Source: Niallia endozanthoxylica (lineage in GTDB: Bacteria > Bacillota > Bacilli > Bacillales > Cytobacillaceae). From it: 34,863 bases of DNA. Below the pieces are notes generated by a model. It was not told the origin of the DNA, did no database searches, and saw nothing but the letters and a program-made list of their open reading frames with translations. The stretch spans positions 1-34,863 of the forward strand of contig NZ_VYKL01000016.1 of assembly GCF_008710145.1 (NCBI RefSeq), in the 5' to 3' direction. Positions 24,541-34,009 of the stretch are shown here, piece after piece (position 1 is the stretch's first letter; the number at the start of each line of letters is the position of its first letter). Both the position numbers and the translations under genes were made by a program.

Positions 24541-24680
24541 AGACTGTCTCAAACGAGAAGGCAACATGGAAAATACAATATTCAGTGCTTAAACAATCAA
24601 ATTCGTCTCGCCGAATTTGCGCAATAAAGTTAAACACTGAATATTGTAAAATGTTGCCAAGCCTCATTACCTTGAGACTG
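24541..24680. repeat. Imperfect palindromic insert (MITE-like) between purF and purM
   Basis: Nested inverted repeats span about 140 bp: GTCTCAA (24546-24552) with TTGAGAC (24672-24678), GGCAACAT (24560-24567) with ATGTTGCC (24651-24658), ACAATATTCAGTG (24575-24587) with CACTGAATATTGT (24635-24647), and a central CAAATTCG (24598-24605) with CGAATTTG (24612-24619). It has no open frame and no T-run after it on minus, so it is not a standard terminator. As RNA it would form a long hairpin inside the pur transcript. The GAGACTGTCTC-like ends recall transposon termini, hence the MITE suggestion. Confidence 0.8.
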
Positions 24681-24699
24681 CCGCCTTTTATTACTTGAA

Positions 24700-26184
24700 T
24701 TATTTCTTTAACAGTTTTTCCTTAATCTCTTTTTGTTCAAGATCGTCATAAATCTCAGTTGGATAATTGCCAGTAAAGCATGCCATACAATGGCCACGGG
24801 TTTCCCCTTCGCCATTTCCGCCTATCGCTTCTACCATTCCTTCTGCACTTAAGAACGTTAATGTATCTGCTTCAATGATTTTTCTAACTTCTTCAATCGT
24901 TTTGTCATTTGCAATAAGTTCTTCTCTTCTTGAAGTATCAATCCCATAGAAACATGGATTTTTAATTGGTGGTGAACTTATTACTACATGAACTTCCGTA
25001 GCACCGGCATCACGAAGCATTCTGACAATTCGTCTGCTAGTCGTTCCACGCACGATAGAATCATCAACCATTATGACTTTTTTACCTTCTACGACTCCTC
25101 GAACCGGGGAAAGTTTCATTTTTACGCCTTGTTCTCTTAATGATTGAGAAGGTTGAATGAAGGTACGTCCAACATAACGATTTTTAATTAATCCTAATTC
25201 ATAAGGAATTCCAGATGCTTCAGCAAAACCAATCGCTGCAGATATACTTGAATCAGGGACACCGGTTACGACATCCGCCTCAATTTTTATTTCTTCTGCC
25301 AGTTTCTTTCCTAGTCTTTTACGTGCTGAATGAACATTGATTCCGTTGATATTACTATCTGGTCGAGCAAAGTATACATATTCCATCATACACATGGCTT
25401 GATTAGATGCACGGGCAAACATTTCTGAGCGAAAACCTTCATTATCAATAATTAATAATTCACCAGGTAAAATATCGCGGATAAATTCTGCTCCAACGAT
25501 ATCAAAAGCACATGTTTCTGATGCAACCACATAGGCATCTCCAAGTTTCCCTAATGACAATGGGCGCATTCCATTTGGATCAAGAGCAACCATTAGATGA
25601 TCTTCTGTCATAATAAGAAATGCATAAGCCCCTTTAAGCATACTTAATGCATTTTTCACCCGATCTTTAAACGAAGTATTCCCGCCTCGTCTAATTAAGT
25701 GTGCTAATACTTCTGTATCCGAACTTGTTTGAAAAATACTTCCTTGTCCTTCAAGCTGACTTTTTAACTGGATTGCATTAACTAAATTCCCGTTGTGCGC
25801 AAGAGCCAGGCTTCCTGTTTGAAAATGGAAAACAAGTGGTTGAACATTCTCATACCCGCTTCCACCTGCTGTTGCATAGCGAACATGACCAATAGCAGCT
25901 TTTCCAAATGAAAGTTCCTTCATAGCATCAGAATGAAAGATTTCCGTCACAAGGCCTTCTCCTTTGACACCTTTTACGACGTCACCATCCGTAACAACTA
26001 TTCCTGTACCCTCTTGACCTCGGTGTTGAAGGGCATGGAGACCGTAATACGTAATTTGTGCTGCATCGGGATGACCCCAAATGCCAAAAACTCCACATTC
26101 CTCATTAAGCCCTTTTAACTCACCTAACCTTTTTAATTCAGGCAACCCTTTTAAGTTATGATTTCCGATTAACTTAGCAGGCAT
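24700..26184 (-). CDS. purF: Amidophosphoribosyltransferase with extended propeptide
   Basis: First committed enzyme of purine synthesis: it makes 5-phosphoribosylamine from PRPP and glutamine. It has an N-terminal Ntn glutaminase domain, whose nucleophile Cys30 (in [11 protein letters not shown]) becomes residue 1 after propeptide cleavage, and a C-terminal PRTase domain with the PRPP loop [10 protein letters not shown] (373-382). Cys265, Cys411, Cys466 and Cys469 become 236, 382, 437 and 440 in mature numbering, the 4Fe-4S ligands of the B. subtilis enzyme. The propeptide is 29 residues against 11 in B. subtilis, and contains three 6-residue repeats. The ATG follows GAGGAGC. It overlaps purL by 16 bases. 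Confidence 0.98.
   Translation of the reverse strand: MPAKLIGNHNLKGLPELKRLGELKGLNEECGVFGIWGHPDAAQITYYGLHALQHRGQEGTGIVVTDGDVVKGVKGEGLVTEIFHSDAMKELSFGKAAIGHVRYATAGGSGYENVQPLVFHFQTGSLALAHNGNLVNAIQLKSQLEGQGSIFQTSSDTEVLAHLIRRGGNTSFKDRVKNALSMLKGAYAFLIMTEDHLMVALDPNGMRPLSLGKLGDAYVVASETCAFDIVGAEFIRDILPGELLIIDNEGFRSEMFARASNQAMCMMEYVYFARPDSNINGINVHSARKRLGKKLAEEIKIEADVVTGVPDSSISAAIGFAEASGIPYELGLIKNRYVGRTFIQPSQSLREQGVKMKLSPVRGVVEGKKVIMVDDSIVRGTTSRRIVRMLRDAGATEVHVVISSPPIKNPCFYGIDTSRREELIANDKTIEEVRKIIEADTLTFLSAEGMVEAIGGNGEGETRGHCMACFTGNYPTEIYDDLEQKEIKEKLLKK
26101..26154 (-). repeat. Three 18-bp tandem repeats in the purF propeptide
   Basis: In coding sense the units are TTAAAAGGGTTGCCTGAA, TTAAAAAGGTTAGGTGAG and TTAAAAGGGCTTAATGAG, encoding [12 protein letters not shown] and LKGLNE just before the mature Cys. 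The last unit matches the ordinary propeptide end (KGLNEE). Confidence 0.9.
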
Positions 26185-28388
26185 GGAATAGCTCCTCTCC
26201 AGGCAGATTCTAACGTTTCAACTGGAGTATGGATAACAGTTTCGCCGTTATGCACCATTTGCAGTGTTGGCTCTTTTGTTACTTCCCCAATTAAAACGGC
26301 ACCTGTCATTTTTTCAAATTCAGCTTGATTTTCTTTCTTAACTGTAAGCAAGAAGCGTGACTGTGATTCGCTGAATAGTGCAGTTACAGCGTTACCTTCT
26401 GTATGAACTTTTGCTCCTAATCCATTAGAACCAATAACACTTTCTGCAACAGCAACCCCAAGACCGCCTTCTGCTAAGTCATGGGCAGAAGCTACAAGAC
26501 CCGCTTGAATCGCTTCAAGTACTGCCTTTTGGTGTTTCTTTTCAACCTCTAAATCAATTGCTGGCGATTTTCCAAAAATCTTACCGTTTAGTAACTTTTG
26601 CAATTCACTGCCGCCAAATTCATTCTTTGTTTCCCCAAGAAGATAGATTAGATCTCCAGCTTCGTTAAAGGATTGTGTTGTAATATGATCCACATCTTTC
26701 ACAAGTCCGACCATACCAACAACTGGAGTTGGGTAAATGGCTTCACCACTTGTTTCATTATAAAGAGAAACGTTTCCGCCGATAACAGGCGTATTAAGAA
26801 CTGTACATGCTTCACTCATGCCGTCTGTTGATTTTTCAATCTGCCAGAAAATTTCCGGTTTCTCAGGATTACCGAAATTCAAATTATCTGTAATGGCAAG
26901 CGGTTCTGCCCCAGAACAAACAATATTTCTTGCTGCTTCCGCTACAGCAATTTTCCCGCCTGTTTCTGGATCTAAATAAATGTAACGTGAATTACAATCT
27001 GTTGTCATAGCAAGCGCCTTTCTTGTACCGCGTACACGGACAACGGCAGCATCTGAGCCAGGTGAAACAACTGTATTCGTACGAACCATATAATCATACT
27101 GGTCATATACCCATTCTTTGCTTGCAATAGTTGGCTGCTTTAATAATTGGATAAGCGTTTCTTCAAGATTTTCAACTTGAGGTACTTCCACATTCATTGT
27201 CTGGAATTCACGATAATAGGCAGGCTCACTAGATGGCTTATGGTAAACAGGCGCATCTTCTGCCAATGCATCAGCTGCAATTTCTGCTACAACTTCCCCT
27301 TTGTGAAGAAGGCGAAGCATTTTATCATCAGTTACTTTCCCTATTGCCACGCAGTCAAGATCATACTTTTTGAAGATTTCTTGAATTTCTCCTTCACGAC
27401 CTGCTTTTACGACTAATAGCATACGTTCTTGAGATTCTGATAGCATCATTTCGTAAGCTGTCATTCCTGTTTCACGCTGCGGAACTAAATCAAGATTCAT
27501 TTCAATTCCCGTTCCTGCTTTACTTGCCATTTCAGATGATGAGCTCGCAAGTCCTGCAGCTCCCATGTCTTGAATCCCAACAAGCGCGTCCGATTTTACC
27601 ACTTCAAGACAGGCTTCAAGCAATAATTTTTCCATAAATGGGTCTCCAACTTGAACAGCTGGACGATCCTTTTCCGACTCATCAGTTAATTCTTCTGAAG
27701 CAAAGGTGGCTCCGTGAATGCCATCACGTCCAGTTTTAGCACCGACATACATGACCGTGTTGCCGATTCCTTTTGCCTGACCTTTTTGGATATCCTTATG
27801 ATCGATTAGCCCTACACACATGGCATTGACTAGCGGATTTCCTTCATAGCTGGACTCAAATTGAATTTCACCGCCAACTGTTGGAATCCCGATACAGTTT
27901 CCATAACCAGCAATTCCAGCAACGACTTCTTTAAAAAGGTAACGAACACGTGCAGATGAATCAAGCTCTCCGAAACGAAGAGAATTTAACATGGCAATTG
28001 GTCTTGCTCCCATTGAGAATACATCACGGATGATACCGCCGACTCCTGTTGCAGCTCCTTGGTATGGTTCAATGGCTGATGGATGGTTATGACTTTCGAT
28101 TTTGAATACAACAGCCTGTTCATCCCCAATATCAACAATACCTGCCCCTTCTCCAGGTCCTTGAAGGACTTGCGGTCCAGTTACTGGGAACTTTTTCAAT
28201 ACAGGCTTCGAGTTTTTATAGCTGCAATGCTCTGACCACATGACAGCAAAAAGCCCTGTTTCTGTATAATTTGGTGTACGACCGAGGATTTTTTCCGCCA
28301 TCTCAAACTCTTCAGAGGTTAAACCCATCGTTTTATAAATTTCTTCTTCTTTAATTTGCTGCGGACTTGGTTCAAGCATTAACGACAT
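26169..28388 (-). CDS. purL: Phosphoribosylformylglycinamidine synthase, large subunit
   Basis: The small-type (739-residue) PurL catalyses ATP-dependent amidation of FGAR to FGAM, using ammonia delivered by PurQ in a complex with PurS. Family motifs include [15 protein letters not shown] near residue 50, [26 protein letters not shown], and [17 protein letters not shown]. Two repeated PurM-like halves are present. The ATG at 28388 has GGAGGGA upstream and overlaps the end of purQ by 17 bases; its own end overlaps purF, consistent with translational coupling. Confidence 0.98.
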   Translation of the reverse strand: MSLMLEPSPQQIKEEEIYKTMGLTSEEFEMAEKILGRTPNYTETGLFAVMWSEHCSYKNSKPVLKKFPVTGPQVLQGPGEGAGIVDIGDEQAVVFKIESHNHPSAIEPYQGAATGVGGIIRDVFSMGARPIAMLNSLRFGELDSSARVRYLFKEVVAGIAGYGNCIGIPTVGGEIQFESSYEGNPLVNAMCVGLIDHKDIQKGQAKGIGNTVMYVGAKTGRDGIHGATFASEELTDESEKDRPAVQVGDPFMEKLLLEACLEVVKSDALVGIQDMGAAGLASSSSEMASKAGTGIEMNLDLVPQRETGMTAYEMMLSESQERMLLVVKAGREGEIQEIFKKYDLDCVAIGKVTDDKMLRLLHKGEVVAEIAADALAEDAPVYHKPSSEPAYYREFQTMNVEVPQVENLEETLIQLLKQPTIASKEWVYDQYDYMVRTNTVVSPGSDAAVVRVRGTRKALAMTTDCNSRYIYLDPETGGKIAVAEAARNIVCSGAEPLAITDNLNFGNPEKPEIFWQIEKSTDGMSEACTVLNTPVIGGNVSLYNETSGEAIYPTPVVGMVGLVKDVDHITTQSFNEAGDLIYLLGETKNEFGGSELQKLLNGKIFGKSPAIDLEVEKKHQKAVLEAIQAGLVASAHDLAEGGLGVAVAESVIGSNGLGAKVHTEGNAVTALFSESQSRFLLTVKKENQAEFEKMTGAVLIGEVTKEPTLQMVHNGETVIHTPVETLESAWRGAIPCLLS

Positions 28389-29055
28389 GTGATTCCCTCC
28401 ATTGTTTGACGATTGATTGGAATAATTTCAGACCATCAGCACCACCAAGCAATTCATCAACCGCTCTTTCCGGGTGTGGCATCATTCCTAATACATTCCC
28501 TTTTTCATTAATAATTCCGGCAATATCCACAAGGCTGCCATTTGGATTACTTTCATATGTGAATACAATCTGATTATTTTCCTTCAACTTTGCAAGTGTT
28601 TCCTCATCGCAATAATAATTGCCTTCTCCATGTGCAATCGGAATCATGATTACTTCATCCTTCTCATACACATTTGAAAACATTGTTGTATTGTTTTCAA
28701 CCTTTAATTTGACTGGACGGCAAATAAATTTTAAGCTTTCATTTCTCTTCATGGCACCTGGCAACAAACCAGCTTCAAGCAGGATTTGAAATCCGTTACA
28801 CACACCTAAAATCGGCTTACCTGCTTCAGCCGCTTTTCGTACTTCTTTCATGACATTACTAAAGCGAGCAATGGCACCAGTACGTAAGTAGTCACCATAT
28901 GAGAATCCGCCCGGAAGCAGAATGCCGTCATATTCATCAAGGCTTTCTGCAGTGTGCCACACGTACTCTACCTCTTCACCTAACTCATCTTTAATTGCAT
29001 GATACATATCTATATCACAATTGGATCCTGGGAAAACGATGACTGCGAACTTCAC
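28372..29055 (-). CDS. purQ: Phosphoribosylformylglycinamidine synthase, glutaminase subunit
   Basis: PurQ is a class I glutamine amidotransferase that supplies ammonia to PurL. The triad is visible: Cys86 in GVCNGFQIL, and His194 and Glu196 in MMPHPERAV. Length is 227 residues, as usual. The start is GTG at 29055, forming a GTGA overlap with the TGA of purS, and AGGAGG lies about 10 bases upstream. Confidence 0.97.
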   Translation of the reverse strand: MKFAVIVFPGSNCDIDMYHAIKDELGEEVEYVWHTAESLDEYDGILLPGGFSYGDYLRTGAIARFSNVMKEVRKAAEAGKPILGVCNGFQILLEAGLLPGAMKRNESLKFICRPVKLKVENNTTMFSNVYEKDEVIMIPIAHGEGNYYCDEETLAKLKENNQIVFTYESNPNGSLVDIAGIINEKGNVLGMMPHPERAVDELLGGADGLKLFQSIVKQWRESHVVNA

Positions 29056-29306
29056 TGAGCAACAGCCTCCTCAATTTCAAATCGATAATCTTCAATAACT
29101 GGATTTGCAAGCAGACGATCACACACTTCTTTTACAACATCCTCTACCGGACGATCTGACTTTTCTACCATTAACTCCATATACTTACCAATACGTACAT
29201 CCGAAACTTCTTTATAATTCATTGCATGTAAAGAATGCATAACCGCTGCACCTTGTGGATCTAATACACTCTCTCTTAATGTTACATATACTTTTACTTT
29301 AAACAT
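29052..29306 (-). CDS. purS: Phosphoribosylformylglycinamidine synthase subunit PurS
   Basis: PurS is the 84-residue bridging subunit that joins PurQ to PurL in the Gram-positive three-part FGAM synthase. The sequence shows the typical [18 protein letters not shown] start and a ferredoxin-like alpha/beta pattern. The ATG at 29306 overlaps the end of purC by 8 bases, and its TGA overlaps the purQ start by 4 bases. Confidence 0.97.
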   Translation of the reverse strand: MFKVKVYVTLRESVLDPQGAAVMHSLHAMNYKEVSDVRIGKYMELMVEKSDRPVEDVVKEVCDRLLANPVIEDYRFEIEEAVAQ

Positions 29307-30018
29307 TCTGACCGCCTCCTAGTTTAGTTAAAATAATTTCATATACTTCAGTTAAACTGCCAAGATCTCTTCGAAAAACATCCTTATCCAGCTTCGCATT
29401 TGTTTTTGCATCCCAAAGGCGGCAAGTATCTGGGGATACTTCATCCGCTAACACAATATTTCCTGAAGCATCTTTACCGAATTCAAGCTTAAAGTCGATA
29501 AGACGGATACCTAAATCAGAAAATAATTCTAATAGGGCTTTATTTACTTGCAGTGCTTTTGCTTTTATTTCTTCACGTTCAGCTTCACTTGCAATTTGAA
29601 GCTCTTCAATATGGGCATCTGTAAGAATCGGGTCACCAAGAGCATCATCTTTATAATAAAATTCTACAATCGGTTTACTCAAAGGTTTGCCTTCTTCTAT
29701 CCCTAATCTAGCAGCAAAGCTTCCTGCTGCTGTATTACGAACAACCGTCTCAAGGGGAATGATTGTAACCTTTTTGACAAGCTGCTCTGTTTCAGAAAGG
29801 CTTTTAATAAAATGAGATTCTATTCCCTTTTCTTTTAATTTTTCAAAAATTAAGCTTGTGATTTTATTATTCAGACGACCTTTGCCGTTGATTTCTGCCT
29901 TTTTCTCACCATTAAAAGCTGTTGCCGAATCCTTATATTCAATCCAGACAATTTGCTCATCATTTGTCGCATATACACGTTTTGCCTTACCTTCATAAAG
30001 CAGCGCACCTTTTTCCAA
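29299..30018 (-). CDS. purC: SAICAR synthetase
   Basis: It joins CAIR with aspartate using ATP to give SAICAR. Motifs are LLYEGKAKRVY near the N-terminus, VWIEYKDSATAFNGEKK, IIPLETVVRNTAAGSFA, LIDFKLEFG and LADEVSPDTCRLWD. I place the start at a TTG at 30018 (239 residues, the normal length), because AAGGAGGGG lies 7 bases upstream of it. The ATG at 30060 would add 14 residues (MNNMSVSSTRRGFP) unlike the family and without a comparable ribosome binding site. Confidence 0.93.
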   Translation of the reverse strand: MEKGALLYEGKAKRVYATNDEQIVWIEYKDSATAFNGEKKAEINGKGRLNNKITSLIFEKLKEKGIESHFIKSLSETEQLVKKVTIIPLETVVRNTAAGSFAARLGIEEGKPLSKPIVEFYYKDDALGDPILTDAHIEELQIASEAEREEIKAKALQVNKALLELFSDLGIRLIDFKLEFGKDASGNIVLADEVSPDTCRLWDAKTNAKLDKDVFRRDLGSLTEVYEIILTKLGGGQNV

Positions 30019-30089
30019 TGGAAAGCCCCTCCTTGTAGACGAGACCGACATGTTATTCATTCCCTGCCAGTCCCGCTGCTATTTATCCC

Positions 30090-31382
30090 TTACAGACCTA
30101 AACGTTCAAAAATAACATCTACATTTTTAAGATGATAGTTATAGTCAAAGCAGTCAGCTATTTCTTCTGCAGACAGCTTTGATGTGATTTTTTTATCCGC
30201 TTCTATTAATGTACGGAAAGGCACTTGAGTTTCCCAAGCTTCCATTGCTTTTGGCTGCACCGTATCATATGCTTCTTCTCTTGCTAATCCTTTATCAATT
30301 AAAGCAAGTAGAACACGTTGAGAATAGATTAATCCAAGCGTACGATCCATATTGCGTTTCATATTTTCAGGGAATACCGTTAAGTTTTTCACGATATTTC
30401 CGAAACGATTCAGCATGTAGTTCAATGCAATTGTTGCATCCGGAATAATAATTCTTTCCGCTGATGAATGGGAAATATCCCGTTCATGCCATAGTGCAAC
30501 ATTTTCGTAAGCCGTCATCATATAACCGCGGATTACACGAGCCATACCAGTCATATTTTCAGAACCAATCGGATTTCTCTTATGCGGCATCGCAGATGAA
30601 CCTTTTTGGCCTTTTGCAAAAGCTTCTTCTACTTCGCGTGTTTCACTTTTTTGCAGACCGCGGATTTCAACAGCGAATTTTTCAATAGAAGTGGCAATCA
30701 ATGCGATAGTAGACATATACTGCGCATGACGATCACGTTGCAATGTTTGAGTTGAGATTGGTGCTGGCTTTGTACCAAGCTTTTCACAAACATATTTTTC
30801 TACAAATGGATCGATATTAGCATACGTTCCAACCGCACCAGATATTTTTCCATATTCGATGCCTTCAGCTGCATATTTGAAACGGTCCAAATTACGTTTC
30901 ATTTCTTCATACCAAAGAGCGAGTTTCAAACCAAAGGTTGTTGGTTCTGCATGAACCCCATGTGTACGCCCCATCATTACTGTATATTTATGTTCTTGAG
31001 CTTTATTTTTTAGAATCTCAATGAAGTTTTCAATATCTTTTAAAAGAATCTCATTGGCCTGCTTGATTAAGTAAGACCAAGCTGTATCTACAACGTCTGT
31101 TGATGTTAATCCATAATGAACCCATTTTCTTTCTTCGCCTAAGGTTTCAGATACCGCACGTGTAAAGGCAACAACATCATGTCTTGTTTCCTTCTCAATT
31201 TCATAAATTCGATTAATATCAAAAGAAGCTTTTTCACGAATTTTAGCTACATCTTCTTTAGGAATGACTCCAAGTTCTGCCCAGGCTTCATCTGCTAAGA
31301 TTTCAACTTCCAACCATGCCTTAAATTTGTTTTCTTCCGTCCAAATAGCACCCATTTCAGGTCTTGTATAACGATCAATCAT
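30090..31382 (-). CDS. purB: Adenylosuccinate lyase
   Basis: It acts twice: SAICAR to AICAR plus fumarate, and adenylosuccinate to AMP plus fumarate. It is a fumarase/aspartase-superfamily enzyme of 430 residues, with the signature [16 protein letters not shown] (261-276, containing the catalytic serine pair) and His141 in [10 protein letters not shown]. The ATG at 31382 is preceded by GGAGG inside the end of purK; the genes are 3 bases apart. Confidence 0.98.
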   Translation of the reverse strand: MIDRYTRPEMGAIWTEENKFKAWLEVEILADEAWAELGVIPKEDVAKIREKASFDINRIYEIEKETRHDVVAFTRAVSETLGEERKWVHYGLTSTDVVDTAWSYLIKQANEILLKDIENFIEILKNKAQEHKYTVMMGRTHGVHAEPTTFGLKLALWYEEMKRNLDRFKYAAEGIEYGKISGAVGTYANIDPFVEKYVCEKLGTKPAPISTQTLQRDRHAQYMSTIALIATSIEKFAVEIRGLQKSETREVEEAFAKGQKGSSAMPHKRNPIGSENMTGMARVIRGYMMTAYENVALWHERDISHSSAERIIIPDATIALNYMLNRFGNIVKNLTVFPENMKRNMDRTLGLIYSQRVLLALIDKGLAREEAYDTVQPKAMEAWETQVPFRTLIEADKKITSKLSAEEIADCFDYNYHLKNVDVIFERLGL

Positions 31383-31385
31383 GTT

Positions 31386-32540
31386 TTAGCCTCCAATCTT
31401 TTCTCCAGTGTTCTGCCAAATTCCACTTTCTTCAATTTCAGTTAAAGCCGCTTCAATAGAATGACGTAGAATGGTCACATGACCCATTTTCCTTTTATAT
31501 TTTGCCTCTTTTTTACCGTATAAATGAACTTTCCAGTCTTTTACGTTAGGAATTTTTTCAATAACAGCAGCTTGATGTTCACCTAAGATATTTACCATTA
31601 CTGCCGGCTTAAGCAGCTCAGTGGTACCGAGAGGCCAATTACAAACAGCTAGAATATGCTGTTCAAACTGGGAGGTTTCACATGCCTCAATAGAATAATG
31701 ACCAGAATTATGAGGTCTTGGCGCTAATTCGTTCACATAAATCCCATCACTTGTTAAAAACATTTCTACTGCCAGGGTTCCTACCAACTGAAAGCCCTCT
31801 GCAAGCTGTATAGCTTTTTGTACGGCTGTTTCCCTTGCTTCCTCACTTATTCTTGCTGGCACAATGGTTTCATGCAAAATGTTATCTTGATGGATATTTT
31901 CTCCGACTGGAAAAACGGCATATTCTCCTTTTCCGTTTCGACAAATAATAACAGATATTTCTTTTTCAAATGGGATCCATTTTTCAAGCACACAGGTTCC
32001 AGCTTTCAATAGCTCTGCTGCTTCGTCCACCTGCTCCTCATTGCGAATGACAAACTGTCCCTTTCCGTCATATCCTCCTCTAGCTGTTTTTAATACAGCT
32101 GGAAGCCCTAACTCCTTTAGATATTTCATAATATCTTCTTTTGTTTCAATCACCGCATACGGTGCAACTTCAACCCCTGTATTTTGAATGGCTGCTTTTT
32201 CTTTCGTCCGATCCTGTGTGATTGCAAGCAACTGAACTCCTTGAGGAACATAGGCATGTTCATTCAACCATTGCAAACCTTCTGCATCAATATTCTCAAA
32301 CTCGTAGGTGATAACATCGCTTACTTCAGCTAATCTTTTAATCTTATTGAGATCGCTATACTCACCTGTTATGGTAATATCGGCAACTTGACCACACGGA
32401 CAATCTTCAGTTGGGTCGAGAACAGCAATTCTAAAGCCTTTTGCTTTTGCTGCCAAGGCCATCATTCTTCCTAACTGACCGCCGCCGATGATACCAATTG
32501 TCTGACCAGGTAAAATTACTTTATTAGACAAGCTGATCAC
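31386..32540 (-). CDS. purK: N5-carboxyaminoimidazole ribonucleotide synthase
   Basis: It carboxylates AIR with bicarbonate and ATP to N5-CAIR, which PurE then rearranges. It is an ATP-grasp protein of 384 residues, with [16 protein letters not shown] at the N-terminus, [17 protein letters not shown] (ATP binding) and [18 protein letters not shown]. The start is taken as GTG (32540), overlapping purE by 17 bases. The ribosome binding site is weak, so translation is probably coupled to purE; a TTG at 32531 is the alternative. Confidence 0.95.
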   Translation of the reverse strand: MISLSNKVILPGQTIGIIGGGQLGRMMALAAKAKGFRIAVLDPTEDCPCGQVADITITGEYSDLNKIKRLAEVSDVITYEFENIDAEGLQWLNEHAYVPQGVQLLAITQDRTKEKAAIQNTGVEVAPYAVIETKEDIMKYLKELGLPAVLKTARGGYDGKGQFVIRNEEQVDEAAELLKAGTCVLEKWIPFEKEISVIICRNGKGEYAVFPVGENIHQDNILHETIVPARISEEARETAVQKAIQLAEGFQLVGTLAVEMFLTSDGIYVNELAPRPHNSGHYSIEACETSQFEQHILAVCNWPLGTTELLKPAVMVNILGEHQAAVIEKIPNVKDWKVHLYGKKEAKYKRKMGHVTILRHSIEAALTEIEESGIWQNTGEKIGG

Positions 32541-33012
32541 TACTTTCTATGGCTTGTGCCTTCATTTCCAATCTATATTCTTCTAATTTTTTTGCTAAAC
32601 TATCATCAAATGAGGAGAGAATCTGTGCTGCCAGCAATCCTGCATTTTTTGCACCTGCTGTTCCGATTGCCACCGTTGCTACAGGAATTCCCCCAGGCAT
32701 TTGAACAATAGATAGAAGAGAATCAAGTCCATTTAAAGCCCTTGATTGGACAGGAACACCTATTACCGGCAAGGTTGTCTTTGCTGCTACCATGCCTGGT
32801 AAATGAGCAGCTCCTCCTGCACCAGCAATAATAACTTTTATTCCTCTCTTTCTTGCGCCTTCTGCGTATTCAAACATTAAATCCGGTGTTCGATGCGCTG
32901 ATACAACTTTTTTCTCATAAGGTATATTAAATGTTTCAAGCATCTCACATGCAAGACTCATTGTTTCCCAATCAGATTTGCTTCCCATAATGACTCCAAC
33001 TTGAGCCTTCAT
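32524..33012 (-). CDS. purE: N5-carboxyaminoimidazole ribonucleotide mutase
   Basis: It converts N5-CAIR to CAIR. It is a class I PurE of 162 residues, with [14 protein letters not shown] at the N-terminus, [11 protein letters not shown], and the [16 protein letters not shown] loop. Two adjacent ATG codons (33015 and 33012) are possible; the second has better spacing from the GGGGGGA ribosome binding site and gives the usual length. It is the first gene of the pur operon, behind a leader of about 325 bases with a riboswitch. Confidence 0.97.
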   Translation of the reverse strand: MKAQVGVIMGSKSDWETMSLACEMLETFNIPYEKKVVSAHRTPDLMFEYAEGARKRGIKVIIAGAGGAAHLPGMVAAKTTLPVIGVPVQSRALNGLDSLLSIVQMPGGIPVATVAIGTAGAKNAGLLAAQILSSFDDSLAKKLEEYRLEMKAQAIESSDQLV

Positions 33013-33111
33013 CATATCCCCCCGTAGATTTAATTATTTATTTAGCATTTAGCATTTAACATTCGTTAATACTAATTCAGACAAATATTTTACTTTTTTG
33101 AGTATGCTATG

Positions 33112-33161
33112 AAAAAAGCCCAGACAGAAGCCTCCCTATGGGAAAGCAATCTGTCCGGGCT
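33112..33161 (-). terminator. Riboswitch-controlled terminator of the pur operon
   Basis: On minus, AGCCC-G-GACAGA pairs with TCTGTC-T-GGGCT (33161 to 33117), followed by six T residues (33117-33112). Bases 33136-33146, in the loop and 5' side, are complementary to the 3' strand of aptamer helix P1 (33228-33240) except for two extra G residues. This gives the alternative antiterminator. Confidence 0.92.
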
Positions 33162-33231
33162 ACAAAGTTAGATGCTGACATAAAAGAATAGAACAAGTCT
33201 ATTCATGCTAGTTTGCCGGGCAATTGACTTT

Positions 33232-33302
33232 CCCCCATAGTCCAATTATTTTCGGTAATTGGGTAGAAACTTATAGGCCATATTCCTATTATTATACGAG
33301 GG
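33232..33302 (-). promoter_or_regulatory. Guanine-class purine riboswitch aptamer
   Basis: P1 is CCCTCGTA (33302-33295) with TATGGGGG (33239-33232). P2 is ATAGG/CCTAT with an AATATGG loop. P3 is CCAATTA/TAATTGG (33262-33242). The junction sequences TATAAT and GTTTCTACC match the purine aptamer consensus. The specificity base in the ACTATGG segment is C (complement of the G at 33240), which pairs with guanine or hypoxanthine; an adenine switch would have U. When guanine binds, P1 is held and the downstream terminator forms. Confidence 0.95.
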
Positions 33303-33345
33303 CTATATATTTTATTTTGTTTTGTTTTGTTTTATCGCTACTCCC

Positions 33346-33374
33346 ATTTAACAATGAATTTCGACAATTGTCAA
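33346..33374 (-). promoter_or_regulatory. Sigma-A promoter of the pur operon
   Basis: On minus, a perfect TTGACA (33374-33369) and TTAAAT (33351-33346) are separated by 17 bases, with a start near 33339. The transcribed leader then has AAAAC-type tandem repeats (33311-33334) before the aptamer. Confidence 0.7.
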
Positions 33375-33379
33375 CAGAA

Positions 33380-33423
33380 AACACCGAACAATATATTAAT
33401 AATAAATTCCATTGTTCGGATTT
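33380..33423. promoter_or_regulatory. Two inverted PurBoxes (PurR operator)
   Basis: AACACCGAACAAT on plus (33380-33392) and AAATCCGAACAAT on minus (33423-33411) both carry the conserved CCGAAC core and are separated by 18 bp. They lie immediately upstream of the -35 of the pur promoter, as in the B. subtilis pur operon, where PurR represses when PRPP is low. The distal box overlaps the stop codon of yebG. Confidence 0.9.
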
Positions 33424-33635
33424 TATAAGGTTTCTACTTTTTTTACCTCGAATATTATTTGCCTGCCTATCGGTTCATAAGAAACCTCTTTCCCATCTGT
33501 ATTTTCTCGAAAAATAGGTACCTCCGTTCTTCTGATTGGTGTAAATCCATCCTGTTGGATTCGATTCAGACAGTCTGCAACGGTTTCATTCTCCTGTACT
33601 TCATAAATCACTTTCTTCTGTTGCTTTTTTCCCAT
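33423..33635 (-). CDS. yebG: NETI motif-containing protein (YebG family)
   Basis: A basic cytoplasmic protein of 70 residues with the family core VQENETVADCLNRIQQDGF, followed by TPIRRTEVPIFRE, matching YebG of B. subtilis, which also lies just upstream of purE. Its function is unknown. I choose the ATG at 33635 (MGKKQQKK) because AAAGGAT lies 10 bases upstream of it. The ATG at 33656 would put that ribosome binding site inside the gene. The stop codon falls inside a PurBox. Confidence 0.85.
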   Translation of the reverse strand: MGKKQQKKVIYEVQENETVADCLNRIQQDGFTPIRRTEVPIFRENTDGKEVSYEPIGRQIIFEVKKVETL

Positions 33636-33774
33636 TATGTATGTATCCTTTCTCATGCTGATAACGTGTTTTTTTCACAAAATTAGCAAGAATTTGGTAT
33701 GTCTTCATTATTTGCTCCCTTATATATATTACATGTATGCCTTATTTAGCCATAAGAAAAATCGGGGTTTTACC

Positions 33775-33995
33775 TCATAAAGTGAAACTTCCATCAGTGA
33801 GGGTTTTCTTCATCCCCCACTGATGGTTAGTTGGGGGCCAAAGGATGTGGGTCACACAGACGTTGCCACAAATGTGGCGTTCTTAGTCTGTGATTTGGCG
33901 AATAGACTTTTACAGGCAGTTGATTCCCCACCTATCTTCTTTTCTATACTCAGAATCTTGAGGTGGGGCTCTTACTGCCCATTAAGAGTGGGATA
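33775..33995. mobile_element. Noncoding multi-hairpin element, IS200/IS605-derived type (PATE-like)
   Basis: About 215 bp without a gene between yebG and the GNAT gene, holding three strong hairpins: CCATCAGTG (33791-33799) with CACTGATGG (33818-33826); CACAGAC (33855-33861) with GTCTGTG (33886-33892), with nested GCCACA/TGTGGC; and GGCAGT plus CCCCACCT (33915-33933) with AGGTGGGG plus ACTGCC (33961-33979). End hairpins without terminal inverted repeats are typical of IS200/IS605-derived nonautonomous elements, and I recall closely similar repeats in Bacillaceae genomes. No transposase is present. The family name is an inference. Confidence 0.5.
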
Positions 33996-34009
33996 AAATA
34001 ATTAAGGGA

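Noticed and set aside
24541..24680. Rho-independent terminator splitting the pur operon
   Set aside because: The hairpin is long but not followed by a T-run on the minus strand, and purM needs to be co-expressed with the upstream genes.
33232..33302. Adenine riboswitch
   Set aside because: The discriminating junction base is C, not U, and the downstream gene is purE; the terminator design fits a guanine OFF switch.
33224..33517. Plus-strand open frame of 97 codons across the pur leader
   Set aside because: It runs antisense through the riboswitch, promoter and PurBoxes, has no ribosome binding site, and its sequence is low in complexity.
33423..33656. Longer yebG starting at the ATG at 33656
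   Set aside because: The only good ribosome binding site lies inside that extension and is spaced for the ATG at 33635.
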